From an uncultured Lachnospiraceae bacterium (GTDB taxonomy: Bacteria > Bacillota > Clostridia > Lachnospirales > Lachnospiraceae): DNA of 64,000 nt. The notes under the pieces were generated by a model. It had not been told where the DNA came from. It saw nothing but the letters and a program-made list of their open reading frames with translations, and did not search any database. Every line of letters begins with the position of its first letter. The stretch's first letter is position 1. The stretch covers positions 62,001-126,000 of the forward strand of contig CACYNO010000002.1 in assembly GCA_902775895.1 (NCBI GenBank), in the 5' to 3' direction. The position numbers and the translations under genes were made by a program. Below, piece after piece: positions 40,150-49,401 of the stretch.

Positions 40150-40893
40150 ATGATTCAAAAGGAGATAAAGCAATATTGGGAAGGTGAGGCACAGTCATAC
40201 AGTGACAGTATAAAGGAAGAATTATTAAGCTTTAAAAAGCAGGCCTGGCTTGACCTAATCCTAGAATATGCACCAAAAAAGGATGACCTGAAGATACTGG
40301 ATATCGGTACGGGCCCGGGATTTTTCCCGGTCATCCTGTCTGAGGCAGGCTACGATGTAACGGCGATAGACTGTACGGAAAATATGCTGCACGAAGCTGA
40401 GGGGAATCTGAAGGCAGCAGGTGTGAGTGCAAAGCTTAAGCTTATGGACTCACACAAGTTAGAGTTTCCGGATAATGAATTTGATCTTATTATAAACAGA
40501 AATGTCACATGGACCCTGCATGATCCGAAGGCTGCATACAGAGAATGGCACAGGGTTTTAAAGGACGGTGGCAGGTTGATGATATTTGATTCAAATTTTG
40601 CCCATCGCTTTGTAGATGATGAATTGGAGGCGAAATATCAGAAAGCTTTAAAAGAAGCGGCTGAAAAAGGGTTTAAAAGAAAGGGGCACGTTGACCAGGA
40701 GGAAAGCGACAGGCTCATTAAGCTGTTTTATCTGACCGATAAAAAGCGTCCTCAATGGGATCTTCAGGAATTTGTGGAGATAGGCTTCAAGAAGATCATT
40801 TTAGATCATGATATCATCAAACGTGTTTACAATGAGAAGGACATGGCCCTTTGGAGTGTGATACCTATGTTCATGGTATGCGGGCAGAAGTGA
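40150..40893 (+). CDS. class I SAM-dependent methyltransferase (transporter-linked family, copy 2)
   Basis: A 247-residue enzyme with SAM motif I ILDIGTGPGFFPVIL and motif II AIDCTENMLHEAEGN. The subfamily block NRNVTWTLHDPKAAYREWHR and LKDGGRLMIFDSNF aligns with copies 1 and 3. AGGAGAATATAA precedes the ATG, 17 bases after the binding-protein stop, so it is the last gene of transporter operon 1. The three copies are clearly paralogous but copy 1 is the most divergent (TCCGPGF instead of GTGPGFF). Confidence 0.87.
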   Translation: MIQKEIKQYWEGEAQSYSDSIKEELLSFKKQAWLDLILEYAPKKDDLKILDIGTGPGFFPVILSEAGYDVTAIDCTENMLHEAEGNLKAAGVSAKLKLMDSHKLEFPDNEFDLIINRNVTWTLHDPKAAYREWHRVLKDGGRLMIFDSNFAHRFVDDELEAKYQKALKEAAEKGFKRKGHVDQEESDRLIKLFYLTDKKRPQWDLQEFVEIGFKKIILDHDIIKRVYNEKDMALWSVIPMFMVCGQK

Positions 40894-40950
40894 CCTGAAA
40901 ACGGATACGGTACGACGCGGGGAATAAGTGCGGCTGGTCTGAAAATATCA

Positions 40951-41170
40951 GCTCTGTGTTTATCTTTCCGAACTGTAGGATCCGGTCCTGAAGAATTTAC
41001 AGACTGGCAACCCGGTATGAACACGAATAAAAAGCATAAACTCAAAAACGTCGGCAGGAATATCCTACCGACGTTTTTTCAGACAGTCTGCTTTTTATTC
41101 GTATACCGGCTCACCCGTTCTGTAATTCTTCGGACCGCCTCCTAATGTCCGGAAAGATAAACACAGAGCT
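40951..41170. repeat. large palindromic MITE-like element, copy C
   Basis: Ends GCTCTGTGTTTATCTTTCCG and CACAGAGCTG correspond to the terminal repeats of copy B with scattered changes. The central core (GGTATGAACACGAATAAAAA to TTTTTATTCGTATACCGG, around a GTCGGCAGGA hairpin) is nearly identical to copy B. The flanks extend the inverted repeat (AAATATCAGCTC and GAGCTGATATTT). It occupies the space between methyltransferase 2 and tRNA-Ser. Confidence 0.85.
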
Positions 41171-41289
41171 GATATTTCCAGATCAGCGCACCCTACCCCG
41201 GCACAAACCGCATTTGACAAAGACAGTATGCTTTGATAAAATCAATTATACGCGTTTTAATATATTATCCACGTCAGATAATGAGTTAT

Positions 41290-41377
41290 GGAGAAATACT
41301 CAAGAGGCTGAAGAGGCGCCCCTGCTAAGGGTGTAGGTCGGGCGACCGGCGCGAGGGTTCAAATCCCTCTTTCTCCG
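41290..41377 (+). tRNA. tRNA-Ser (anticodon GCU)
   Basis: An 88-base class II tRNA. Acceptor arms GGAGAAA (41290) and TTTCTCC (41370) pair, with discriminator G at 41377. The anticodon stem CGCCC/GGGTG encloses CTGCTAA, giving anticodon GCU. A long variable arm (GTCGGGCGACCGGC) and the T-arm GAGGGTTCAAATCCCTC follow. CCA is not encoded. The 3' end is the attachment site of the integrated element. Confidence 0.93.
41357..41377 (+). other. attL: 21-base tRNA 3' end repeat
   Basis: The last 21 bases of tRNA-Ser (GTTCAAATCC through TTTCTCCG) recur exactly at 51013-51033. Integration at the 3' end of a tRNA keeps the gene intact. Confidence 0.85.
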
Positions 41378-41489
41378 CTTGGCAGAAGTTCGGGAAAGTC
41401 ACTATTTATGCGGCTTTCCCGACTTTTTATTTTCTGAAAAAATCCGTGCAACCCCGTGCAAGTCAGTATTTATGCGGGTTTGTTGCTTT

Positions 41490-42677
41490 TTACAACGCCT
41501 GTTTTACAAGCTCATCAAGTTCTTCGTGTGGCATGATATTGTTGATATAACGATTGGTCATTGTAACGCTTGTATGCCCCAACAGCCTTGATATATTAAG
41601 GCTTGATACACCGTTTAAGTATAAGAGGCTTGCATATGTAAAACGTACCGAATGAGAAGAACGTGGCTTCAAACCGAGTTTTTTACATAAGCGTCTCAAT
41701 CGTGAGTTATATGTATCAGGATTAAGCTGTTTTCCGTCCTGCATGAAGATATATTCTCCAAAGGGATTATTCCTCTTAGCCTTTTTCAAAATGTCTATAG
41801 CATCCTGTTTTAAAGGCAATGAACGGTATCCCTGTTCAGTATAGCCCTTGATAATATCGGATGTTACATAGTTTACTTTGTTGGTCTTTATATCAACGTC
41901 TTTAATCAACTGTCCGTTAATGCTGATTTTACCGTCTGTAACATCTGAATGTCTTAACGCCAGCAATTCCCCTATACGCATACCGCAGTAAAAGTTAAAA
42001 GCTAAGGCAAGAGAGTAAGCATCAGACTTATCAGAAAGATATTTTAATATCATTTCCCGCTCTTCAAAAGTAAACGCCTTATCAACATGTTTAACAGGCT
42101 TTACTTGAAACTGTCTCATATCAATATCACGAACCTTATTTGTAATATCAAAGTCAAGCTCAGTAATCGTAAATGAATACATACCGTTTATTATGCTTTT
42201 AAGGTTGTTAAAAGTCTTTGCAGTCATATCAAGTTTAGCAGTCCAACGATTAAAAAACCGGATGTAATCTTTAACGCCTAACAAAGTAAAAGGCTTGTCT
42301 AAAATCTCCTTATAAGGTTTAAAATATTTATCAAAGTCGTTTACATATTTTTTTAGCGTCAGGCTTTTAACTGCTGTATATTGTTCTCTGTAATCCAAGT
42401 ACAAGGGGAACAGCTCATATATACTGTAGGTGGTTAGTCCGTACTGGTGTTGATATATTTTTTCAAAGACCTCTTCGGCGGTATTACCGAAAAACTGCTT
42501 GTCCTTTATCCTTACATATAACCTGCAATCATCACCTCTTATTTTTATCTTGTCTTTATATTGCTTTTGTATCTCAGATAGTTTTTTCTTCATCTTAATT
42601 TCTGACAATACTTCTGCAATATCTATATTATCACAATCAGCAAGAAGTGATGATAATTCTTTATTCAATTTTTCCAA
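41490..42677 (-). CDS. tyrosine recombinase (element integrase)
   Basis: A 395-residue phage/ICE-type integrase. An N-terminal SAM-like core-binding domain is followed by the catalytic domain with Arg in NFYCGMRIGELLALRH, His-x-x-Arg in SHSVRFTYASLLY, His in SRLLGHTSVTM and the nucleophile Tyr in NRYINNI. It is complete and its stop lies 113 bases from attL. It most likely performs the integration and excision between the tRNA repeats. Confidence 0.95.
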   Translation of the reverse strand: MEKLNKELSSLLADCDNIDIAEVLSEIKMKKKLSEIQKQYKDKIKIRGDDCRLYVRIKDKQFFGNTAEEVFEKIYQHQYGLTTYSIYELFPLYLDYREQYTAVKSLTLKKYVNDFDKYFKPYKEILDKPFTLLGVKDYIRFFNRWTAKLDMTAKTFNNLKSIINGMYSFTITELDFDITNKVRDIDMRQFQVKPVKHVDKAFTFEEREMILKYLSDKSDAYSLALAFNFYCGMRIGELLALRHSDVTDGKISINGQLIKDVDIKTNKVNYVTSDIIKGYTEQGYRSLPLKQDAIDILKKAKRNNPFGEYIFMQDGKQLNPDTYNSRLRRLCKKLGLKPRSSHSVRFTYASLLYLNGVSSLNISRLLGHTSVTMTNRYINNIMPHEELDELVKQAL

Positions 42678-42710
42678 AATATCATCACTCCTTTCCTGTG
42701 TGATAGATTG

Positions 42711-43847
42711 TTATTTAAAATATTCGGCTAAATCATCTCTACTAATTTCTTTATTTTTCTTCGCCCAGATTTGAAGCTCTTTCTTGTTTATCAGATATGA
42801 CCTGTCTCTCTGATATGCCTTTTTTAGAAAATTCCAGAACTTATCTTCTGCCTCTTCTCCAAAGATGAGCCCGACTTTGGCAACAGTGGAGAACAGACCA
42901 GAGTTATTCAACAGATTTTCAATAGACTGCTTGAGTGAATTGTTCCGAGGACTTTCACATCGGAGAATAGTTGTATCCTCAGGAATTAACGCGTCAGTCC
43001 ACGGGCAATATGCCTCTTTTTTCTTGTCAAAGAAACGATATTTTTCGAGAAACACATCTTTTAAGTAGTTATGATATTCTTCCTGTGAAGAGATTAACTT
43101 CAGGTGTCTGCTTATATCGTGAGCATAGATGCTTCTGAAAGATGCCTCGAACCTGAACCAAGAGTTGTGGTTTTGGGCTTCATTGAGTCTGAACCCGAAA
43201 GTTTCCTCTTGTTCTCTCTTCTTATTGTATATCCGAAGAAATGAACGTGTGTTAGCTCCTCTGCTCCCGCAATAAAGTGTATTTATAATCTCGCCACTTA
43301 AAACGGCATTATATTTGTGGACATTAACACGGTGATTTTTGTCAATGAGTTGGATGGTCTTTTCTTGTACCATCCTGTTATAAAGCTCACTTAAAAAGCT
43401 TTCATCAAAATAATTGTAATAATCGAGCGTTATATCTATCCTTGACAAGCGTGAGGAATAAAATTCAGAATCCGTAAATTGCAAGAAGTCTGCCACATTA
43501 ATGCTGGTCTCGTACTTCTTTTCGAAGCGGTGCTGATATTCAGCCCACGCATACGCACTAAACTTCAGGATAACGCCCATAGTAGGCATTAGAGGGTTCC
43601 ATGCGATTGCAAGATAAAACGGTTTATCATCAGGAAGAGTGAGACATTCCGTATAGCCCGCCGGTTTTTTACCATCTGCGTTTACAAGCTCACATTCAAA
43701 AACATCAGGGATAAAGGATTTATTTAAAAATTCCGAAATTATATCTTCACATAGGTATTCCCATTCTCGTATATCCGGCTTATCGACTGAGTATTGAAGC
43801 ACAAGAGTAAATTCATCTACTCCCAGCTTAATAGTATCGCTATTCAT
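42711..43847 (-). CDS. replication initiation / relaxase-like protein (Rep_trans type)
   Basis: A 378-residue protein of the rolling-circle replication initiation factor family, which also includes MobT-like relaxases of Tn916-type elements. Recognisable segments include IDITLDYYNYFDESFLSEL (metal/DNA contacts) and YCGSRGANTRSFLRIYNKK. It is located just upstream of the integrase on the same strand, the usual order in small ICEs and mobilisable elements. It would nick DNA at an origin, for which the palindrome at 49991-50209 is one candidate. Confidence 0.8.
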   Translation of the reverse strand: MNSDTIKLGVDEFTLVLQYSVDKPDIREWEYLCEDIISEFLNKSFIPDVFECELVNADGKKPAGYTECLTLPDDKPFYLAIAWNPLMPTMGVILKFSAYAWAEYQHRFEKKYETSINVADFLQFTDSEFYSSRLSRIDITLDYYNYFDESFLSELYNRMVQEKTIQLIDKNHRVNVHKYNAVLSGEIINTLYCGSRGANTRSFLRIYNKKREQEETFGFRLNEAQNHNSWFRFEASFRSIYAHDISRHLKLISSQEEYHNYLKDVFLEKYRFFDKKKEAYCPWTDALIPEDTTILRCESPRNNSLKQSIENLLNNSGLFSTVAKVGLIFGEEAEDKFWNFLKKAYQRDRSYLINKKELQIWAKKNKEISRDDLAEYFK

Positions 43848-43881
43848 AAAGCAGTCCTTTTTTAGGTGGCGCTCCCGTCAT

Positions 43882-44319
43882 TTACATTCCGGGAGCGCCG
43901 TTTACGGATGCTTGACGGATAACGTCCTTTATGCCGGAAACAGAGAATAAACTGTCGCTTAATTTCGGCATAGCCATCACAAGAGGGTTTTCCTCTGTTG
44001 ATATATTCGGATATACAAGAACTCCTTCTCCGGCTTTGAACTTGCGCTTTACAGCATCAGGCTGTAAACCGAGTGCGGTGACGTAGGTTTCTTTTCCTGA
44101 TTTACCAAGTATAATCTTTAAAGGAATGTTCTCCCTAAGCTCTGTAGGTAAGTTCTTAGCGTTTGTTTGTTGTTGCGCTATGAATAAGAACACTCCAAGT
44201 TGCCTTCCCATGAGAACTATACGTGTAAGCACACTCATCACCTTATCTCTATTAGGCTTACATACATATTTGTCGACAATATGTAAGGATGTTTTTAAAC
44301 ATCCAGTCCAACGCACCAA
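43882..44319 (-). pseudogene. FtsK/SpoIIIE-type (TcpA-like) DNA translocase, only the C-terminal part
   Basis: About 130 residues match the C-terminal end of the motor domain: RIVLMGRQLGVFLFIAQQQT, NLPTELRENIPLKIILGKSG and the winged end. The N-terminal part with Walker A is missing. Upstream the frame runs only through about 15 unrelated residues from a TTG. The small palindrome GGATGTTTTTAAACATCC lies at the break. Complete relatives in ICEs move DNA into the conjugation pore, so this remnant shows loss of transfer genes. Confidence 0.8.
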
Positions 44320-44345
44320 CGTAGCTGATGTGCTGGAGTGAACAT

Positions 44346-44399
44346 TTAAAAAGCCGGAGCATCTATAACCTCAATTAAGGTTTATAGATAACTCCGGCT
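44346..44399 (-). terminator. long hairpin terminator within the element
   Basis: Arms AGCCGGAG and CTCCGGCT continue inward through TTATCTATAAACCT and AGGTTATAGAT. On the minus strand the stem is followed by TTTTT. It would stop transcripts from the 57-residue gene and regulator upstream before they enter the FtsK remnant. A gap of about 65 bases beyond it (to 44466) shows nothing else I can identify. Confidence 0.7.
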
Positions 44400-44465
44400 G
44401 TTAGCTCCTCGCCTTTGACGGGGCTGGTAGGGTAGTTTATCTTTCATTATATTTTGTATCCTAAA

Positions 44466-44639
44466 TCATGCATCATTTCTTTGTAGAAAACGAACTTGGT
44501 TCAATAAATCATTTAATTTAATTGTACAGTCTTTTGTTACGAGATAGATCTCGCCCAAATCGTCTTTTACAGCATTGCAAAAGCGTTTTTTAGGAGTAGG
44601 TAGACTGTTTGAAGGACGTATTTGAATTTCGTCTTTCAC
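44466..44639 (-). CDS. 57-residue hypothetical protein of the element
   Basis: A GTG-initiated frame directly after the upstream regulator stop. GGAGG lies nine bases before the GTG, and the SD sequence itself is inside the preceding gene. The product (VKDEIQIRPSNSLPTPKKRF, then KDDLGEIYLVTKDCTIKLND) shows no membrane segment and I do not recognise it. Spacing and overlap with the regulator support a real gene. Confidence 0.55.
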   Translation of the reverse strand: MKDEIQIRPSNSLPTPKKRFCNAVKDDLGEIYLVTKDCTIKLNDLLNQVRFLQRNDA

Positions 44640-44641
44640 CT

Positions 44642-45358
44642 TTAATCACCTCCTTTCTCTGTATTTTCTTTATCTATTACCATAGCACCACAGGGGTAAA
44701 AATCTGTTGTTCCCAGTTTAGGAATCTCAAAGAAACCTGGGATTGGAACACCACCTATATCTGAAGACAGTTGAGTCGGATATTTACTCCAAACCTCAAA
44801 ATACTTTTCAGATTTAGAGGCAGCAAGTTCAAGATATTTTTTTTGTAAACCATCGTTTAACTCTGCTTCTTGAGTAGTAAAGAAAAAATGGGGCAAATTA
44901 AATTCTTTACCGTTTAAAAATTCGATAACATACGCATAGGTATGAAGCTTTTCGTTACATGGAACTACTTGTATCCAATCCTTAGGACAAATGAGATAAG
45001 AATTTTTCATCTCAATTCTTTGCATGTTCTCATCTTCCTCAGACGTTTTAATATCCATTGCGGGCAAAAGTATTTCAAAGAACTTTTCATACTGCTTACT
45101 GTAATTTGAAAATGTTTCTTTATGAAATCCTTTTTCATCATTGGCTTTTTGCTCATACTCTAAATACTTTTCTTTAGCAAATGAAGCAATCTCTTTTTTG
45201 ACCTTATCTTCAAGTCCCAGAGTATATCTAATGATATTATTCAAAGCACTACTAAAGTTGTTGTTGTAATGTTTGTCGGCCTCTTTTTTTAAAAGAGCGT
45301 GTATATCATCTTCGAAGCTTATTGTCTGGTTTTTCTTACTTCTTTTCAATGAAGTCAT
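44642..45358 (-). CDS. RHH-like DNA-binding protein divergent from the restriction operon
   Basis: A 238-residue protein. The first 50 residues (NQTISFEDDIHALLKKEADK, then NFSSALNNIIRYTLG) resemble a ribbon-helix-helix domain. The rest is a helical and mixed domain that I do not recognise. It has a strong promoter and AAGGAGGC ribosome-binding site. Divergence from the restriction operon across a 207-base AT-rich gap suggests a control protein of that operon, but this is inferred. Confidence 0.6.
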   Translation of the reverse strand: MTSLKRSKKNQTISFEDDIHALLKKEADKHYNNNFSSALNNIIRYTLGLEDKVKKEIASFAKEKYLEYEQKANDEKGFHKETFSNYSKQYEKFFEILLPAMDIKTSEEDENMQRIEMKNSYLICPKDWIQVVPCNEKLHTYAYVIEFLNGKEFNLPHFFFTTQEAELNDGLQKKYLELAASKSEKYFEVWSKYPTQLSSDIGGVPIPGFFEIPKLGTTDFYPCGAMVIDKENTEKGGD

Positions 45359-45392
45359 TAGTAATGCCTCCTTTTAATTTCAATTTTTATAC

Positions 45393-45421
45393 AGTATAAC
45401 GCAAATAAATTAGATTGTCAA
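45393..45421 (-). promoter_or_regulatory. near-consensus promoter of the RHH-like gene
   Basis: On the minus strand TTGACA (45421-45416), a 17-base spacer and TATACT (45398-45393). The best promoter seen in the element. Confidence 0.85.
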
Positions 45422-45527
45422 GAAATTATATTATAAAAAAAATATTTTATAATATTTATGATTTAAAACATATTATATACTGTCTATTATATAAAATTGT
45501 TAAAAACTGATAACATAAATATCAATG

Positions 45528-45536
45528 TGATATAAT
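45528..45536 (+). promoter_or_regulatory. extended -10 promoter of the restriction operon
   Basis: TGATATAAT (TG at 45528-45529, TATAAT at 45531-45536) lies 30 bases before the gene with no convincing -35 box. The lack of a -35 is consistent with dependence on an extended -10 or an activator. AAGGAG precedes the ATG. Confidence 0.55.
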
Positions 45537-45565
45537 GCTACATAATAGACCGAAGGAGCTATAAA

Positions 45566-48367
45566 ATGACTAAAAAAGAGCAGAAAGAAAGAATAAAAGG
45601 TTTCATATCTGAATGGAAAGATAAAGGAAACGAAAAATCCGACACGCAGAAGTTCTGGATGCAACTTTTACAGGATGTATGCGGAGATGAGGATGCAATA
45701 TCCCACCTTGAATTTGAAGTCCGTGTACATAAGTCGGATAGTACGGACTTTAAGGACGTTGTTATAAATGGTGGAAGTGAAAACTCCGTTCTTGTTGAGC
45801 AAAAATCCCGTGAAAAAGACCTTGGTAAAAAGTACCCCAAATCAGGCGGGGAACTTGTAACTCCTTTTGAACAGGCAAAGTCATATGATGATAATTCAGC
45901 AAAAGAAGATAAAGCCCGTTGGATAATTACCTGCAATTTCAAAGAGTTTTGGATATATGATATGAATAATACGGGTAAAGACCTCCTTGAACCGTTTAAA
46001 GTCAAACTGACAGAGCTTGATAAGCATATGGACTGGCTTAAAATTCTGACAGCAAAGGATGAAGACCTTACAGACCCGCTTAGTGAGGAAAAGGAAGTTT
46101 CCATAAAAGCCGGTGAACTTACAGGAGTATTGTATGACGCATTAAAAGGGTTATATATAGAGCCTGACAGCGAAGATACACTTAAAGAGTTGAACAAACT
46201 ATGTGTAAGGATTGTTTTTTGTCTTTATGCCGAAGATGCCGGACTTTTCGGAGATACAAACTCTGAGTTTCATGACTATCTTGCACAATATCCCATAGGG
46301 AAAATGAACTCAGCTTTAAAATCGTTATTTGAGATTTTAAACACCCCCGTTAAAGACAGAGACCCGTATATTGATGAAGACTTAAAAGCATTTCCTTATG
46401 TGAATGGAGGTTTATTTGAAGAAAAAGTACAGATACCTGTATTCAATGATAAGGTAGCCGACATCCTTCTCGTTCAGCAGTCAAAAAACTTTGATTGGAA
46501 TAAAATATCTCCGACAATTTTCGGAGCCGTTTTTGAAAGTACCTTAAACCCCGAGACAAGACGAGCCGGAGGGATGCACTATACGGCTGTTGAAAATATA
46601 CATAAGGTTATAGACCCTCTATTTCTTGACGAACTTAAAAAAGAACTTGAAGATGCTTTATCCATTTCTGTAACCAAAACAAAAAACAATGCCCTGTTAA
46701 AACTTCAAAATAAAATGGCGTCTCTTAAATTCCTTGATCCTGCTTGCGGGTCAGGAAATTTTCTGACAGAGACATATCTTTGTTTGAGAAAGATTGAAAA
46801 CAGGATAATTAATGAACTGAACAAGGGGCAAATTACTTTTGATTTTAACGCCAAACATCCTATAAAGGTATCAATAGGACAGTTTTACGGTATAGAAATA
46901 AATGATTTTGCTGTAGCTGTTGCACAGACTGCACTTTGGATAGCAGAGGCTCAGATGTTGCATGAAACGGAAGAGGTTATAAATACAAATCTTGAATTTT
47001 TCCCGCTGAAAACGTATGACAACATATATGAGGGAAATGCACTCAAAATGGATTGGGAGACAGTTGTTTCGGCAAGTGAGTTGAATTATATAATAGGAAA
47101 TCCTCCTTTTTCAGGTGCGAGATTAATGAATACTTCACAAAAAAAAGATGTTAATGATATTTTTACAGGCTGGAAAAATATAGGTCAACTCGATTATGTT
47201 AGTTGTTGGTTTAAAAAGTCTTTTGATTATATGAAAGCAACAAAAGTAAAAGCGGCTTTAGTCAGCACGAACTCTTTAACACAAGGAGAAGCAGTTTCTA
47301 TATTATGGGAACCTCTATTTAACGACGGCTTAGTGATTGATTTTGCATATCGTACATTTATTTGGGATTCTGAGGCAAAAGATACAGCTCATGTTCATTG
47401 TGTTATTATTGGATATAGTAGTGACAAAACAAAAAGAAAAAAACAAATTTTTGATGAAAATAATATCATCAAAACCAATAATATAAATGGTTATTTAATG
47501 GCTGGTGACAATATTTTTATAAAAAGCAGAGTTACACCAATATCTAAAGCACCAGCAATAGGAATGGGAAATCAACCGATAGACGGTGGATTCTATTTGT
47601 TTACTGAGGAAGAAAAGAATGATTTTATAAAAAAAGAACCCATGTCTGAAAAATGGTTTCGCCCATGGATAGGTTCACATGAATTTATAAATAGATATTA
47701 TCGGTATTGTTTATTATTATTAGAATGTCCGCCTGATGAATTAAAAAAAATGCCAGAGTGTATAAAAAGAGTAGAGGCTGTTAGAGAGTATAGATTAAAC
47801 TCAACAAGTGCTCCCACAAGGAAACTTGCAAATACACCACTTAGGTTTAACCATACAAATTTGCCTGAAAAAGAATATATTGTAATACCAGAAGTATCAT
47901 CACAACGAAGAAAATATATACCCATTGGTTTTTTACAACCTACAATATTATGTAGTAACTTAGTAAAAATAATCCCAGATGCAACACTTTTTCATTTTGG
48001 GGTATTAACTTCTTCTACACATATGGCGTGGACAAGAGTCGTATGCGGAAGATTAAAAAGTGATTACCGATATTCTGCTAACATAGTTTATAATAATTTC
48101 CCATGGGCATCAACAACGGATGCACAAAAGAAAAAGATTGAGGAAACAGCACAACTAATTTTAAAAGTTCGTGAAAAATATCCAGATGCTTCTCTTGCAG
48201 ATATGTACGGTGAAAAAATGTATTTGTATGAAGATCTTGTTAAAGCTCACAACGCAAACGATAAAGCAGTAATGGAGGCATACGGATTTAAGCCGGATAT
48301 GGAAGAGTCTGAAATAGTAGCACGCTTAATGGAAATGTATCAGGAACTTACAAAAGAAAACAGGTGA
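45566..48367 (+). CDS. MmeI-like (type IIG/IIL) single-chain restriction endonuclease-methyltransferase
   Basis: A 933-residue protein close in length to MmeI (about 920). An N-terminal PD-(D/E)xK-type nuclease region contains the pair EQK at residues 78-80, with Asp61 or Asp64 before it. A helical linker follows. The adenine-methyltransferase domain has motif I LDPACGSGNFLTE at about residue 390 and the catalytic NPPF at about residue 512. The last 300 residues correspond to target recognition and the C-terminus. One protein would cut unmodified DNA and methylate its own site. It is followed by a DUF1016 nuclease gene that starts right at its stop. Confidence 0.88.
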   Translation: MTKKEQKERIKGFISEWKDKGNEKSDTQKFWMQLLQDVCGDEDAISHLEFEVRVHKSDSTDFKDVVINGGSENSVLVEQKSREKDLGKKYPKSGGELVTPFEQAKSYDDNSAKEDKARWIITCNFKEFWIYDMNNTGKDLLEPFKVKLTELDKHMDWLKILTAKDEDLTDPLSEEKEVSIKAGELTGVLYDALKGLYIEPDSEDTLKELNKLCVRIVFCLYAEDAGLFGDTNSEFHDYLAQYPIGKMNSALKSLFEILNTPVKDRDPYIDEDLKAFPYVNGGLFEEKVQIPVFNDKVADILLVQQSKNFDWNKISPTIFGAVFESTLNPETRRAGGMHYTAVENIHKVIDPLFLDELKKELEDALSISVTKTKNNALLKLQNKMASLKFLDPACGSGNFLTETYLCLRKIENRIINELNKGQITFDFNAKHPIKVSIGQFYGIEINDFAVAVAQTALWIAEAQMLHETEEVINTNLEFFPLKTYDNIYEGNALKMDWETVVSASELNYIIGNPPFSGARLMNTSQKKDVNDIFTGWKNIGQLDYVSCWFKKSFDYMKATKVKAALVSTNSLTQGEAVSILWEPLFNDGLVIDFAYRTFIWDSEAKDTAHVHCVIIGYSSDKTKRKKQIFDENNIIKTNNINGYLMAGDNIFIKSRVTPISKAPAIGMGNQPIDGGFYLFTEEEKNDFIKKEPMSEKWFRPWIGSHEFINRYYRYCLLLLECPPDELKKMPECIKRVEAVREYRLNSTSAPTRKLANTPLRFNHTNLPEKEYIVIPEVSSQRRKYIPIGFLQPTILCSNLVKIIPDATLFHFGVLTSSTHMAWTRVVCGRLKSDYRYSANIVYNNFPWASTTDAQKKKIEETAQLILKVREKYPDASLADMYGEKMYLYEDLVKAHNANDKAVMEAYGFKPDMEESEIVARLMEMYQELTKENR

Positions 48368-48372
48368 GAATT

Positions 48373-49401
48373 ATGAGCAATGAAATGACAATCCCACAAG
48401 ATATGATTGCGGAAATAAGAGATATAATGACTTCTGCGCGTCAAAATGTGGCTGTGCAGGTAAATAACGAATTGTTGACGGCGTATTGGAATATTGGTCG
48501 TGTCATTGTTGAGCATGAGCAGGGGAGTAGTGAGCGGGCTGAATACGGTCAAGGAACGCTAAAGGAGTTATCAAAGACCCTTACGAAAGAATTTGGTAAA
48601 GGTTTTTCGTTGTCAAACATATACAATATGCGACAGTTTTATATTGATTACCCAAAATTCCAGTCACTGACTGGAAAATTGACTTGGACACATTATTGTG
48701 AATTGTTGACGATTTCAGATAAAGACAGAAGACAGTTTTACGAGAAAGAGTGCCAGCGATCCGCTTGGTCTGTCAGGGAACTGAAAAGACAGATTTCTAC
48801 TTCGTTGTACGAGAGATTATTACTTTCTGATGGCAAAGCAAATAAAGAAAAAGTGCTTGAACTGTCGCAGAAAGGGCAGGAGATTCTAAATCCGGCAGAT
48901 ATTGTAAAAGATCCCTATGTGTTTGAGTTTCTTGGTATTCCTGATAAAAAGCCAATACTTGAAAGTGAACTTGAAAAAGCACTTGTGAGACAGATTGAGG
49001 ATTTTCTCTTGGAACTTGGCAGAGGTTTTATGTTTGTGGGAACCCAGCAAAGGGTAACGCTTAATAACACCCACTATTATGTAGATATGGTGTTTTACAA
49101 CAAGGAACTTCATGCATATGTACTGATAGAATTAAAAACAGCAAAACTAATGCCGGAAGCAGTGGGACAGCTTAATATGTATCTGAATTATTATGCGACT
49201 GAGGTCAATGAAGAGGGGGATAATCCGCCTATAGGGATCATACTTTGTACCGATAAGAACAATGTGACGGCTGAATATGCTTTGGGCGGTCTATCAAATA
49301 ATATTTTTGCTTCAACCTATACATATGTAATTCCTGAAAAAGAGAAGTTAGTTGAACAGGTTAAAGAGGTATTGGATGGATGGGGAGAAGAAACTATATA
49401 A
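48373..49401 (+). CDS. DUF1016/YhcG-type PD-(D/E)xK nuclease
   Basis: A 342-residue YhcG-family protein. The N-terminal DUF1016 domain has AYWNIGRVIVEHEQG and LSNIYNMRQFYIDYP. The C-terminal nuclease domain has Asp in YYVDMVFYN and the ExK pair in VLIELKTAKLMPEAVGQL. Such proteins are often found near restriction-modification genes. ATG 48373 follows AGGTGAG; a GTG at 48364 overlaps the preceding stop. The coupling on both sides shows a three-gene operon with the MmeI-like protein. Confidence 0.85.
   Translation: MSNEMTIPQDMIAEIRDIMTSARQNVAVQVNNELLTAYWNIGRVIVEHEQGSSERAEYGQGTLKELSKTLTKEFGKGFSLSNIYNMRQFYIDYPKFQSLTGKLTWTHYCELLTISDKDRRQFYEKECQRSAWSVRELKRQISTSLYERLLLSDGKANKEKVLELSQKGQEILNPADIVKDPYVFEFLGIPDKKPILESELEKALVRQIEDFLLELGRGFMFVGTQQRVTLNNTHYYVDMVFYNKELHAYVLIELKTAKLMPEAVGQLNMYLNYYATEVNEEGDNPPIGIILCTDKNNVTAEYALGGLSNNIFASTYTYVIPEKEKLVEQVKEVLDGWGEETI

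Noticed and set aside
41379..41489. Short forward frame across attL and the integrase end
   Set aside because: It crosses the attachment site and runs antisense into the integrase; no family resemblance.
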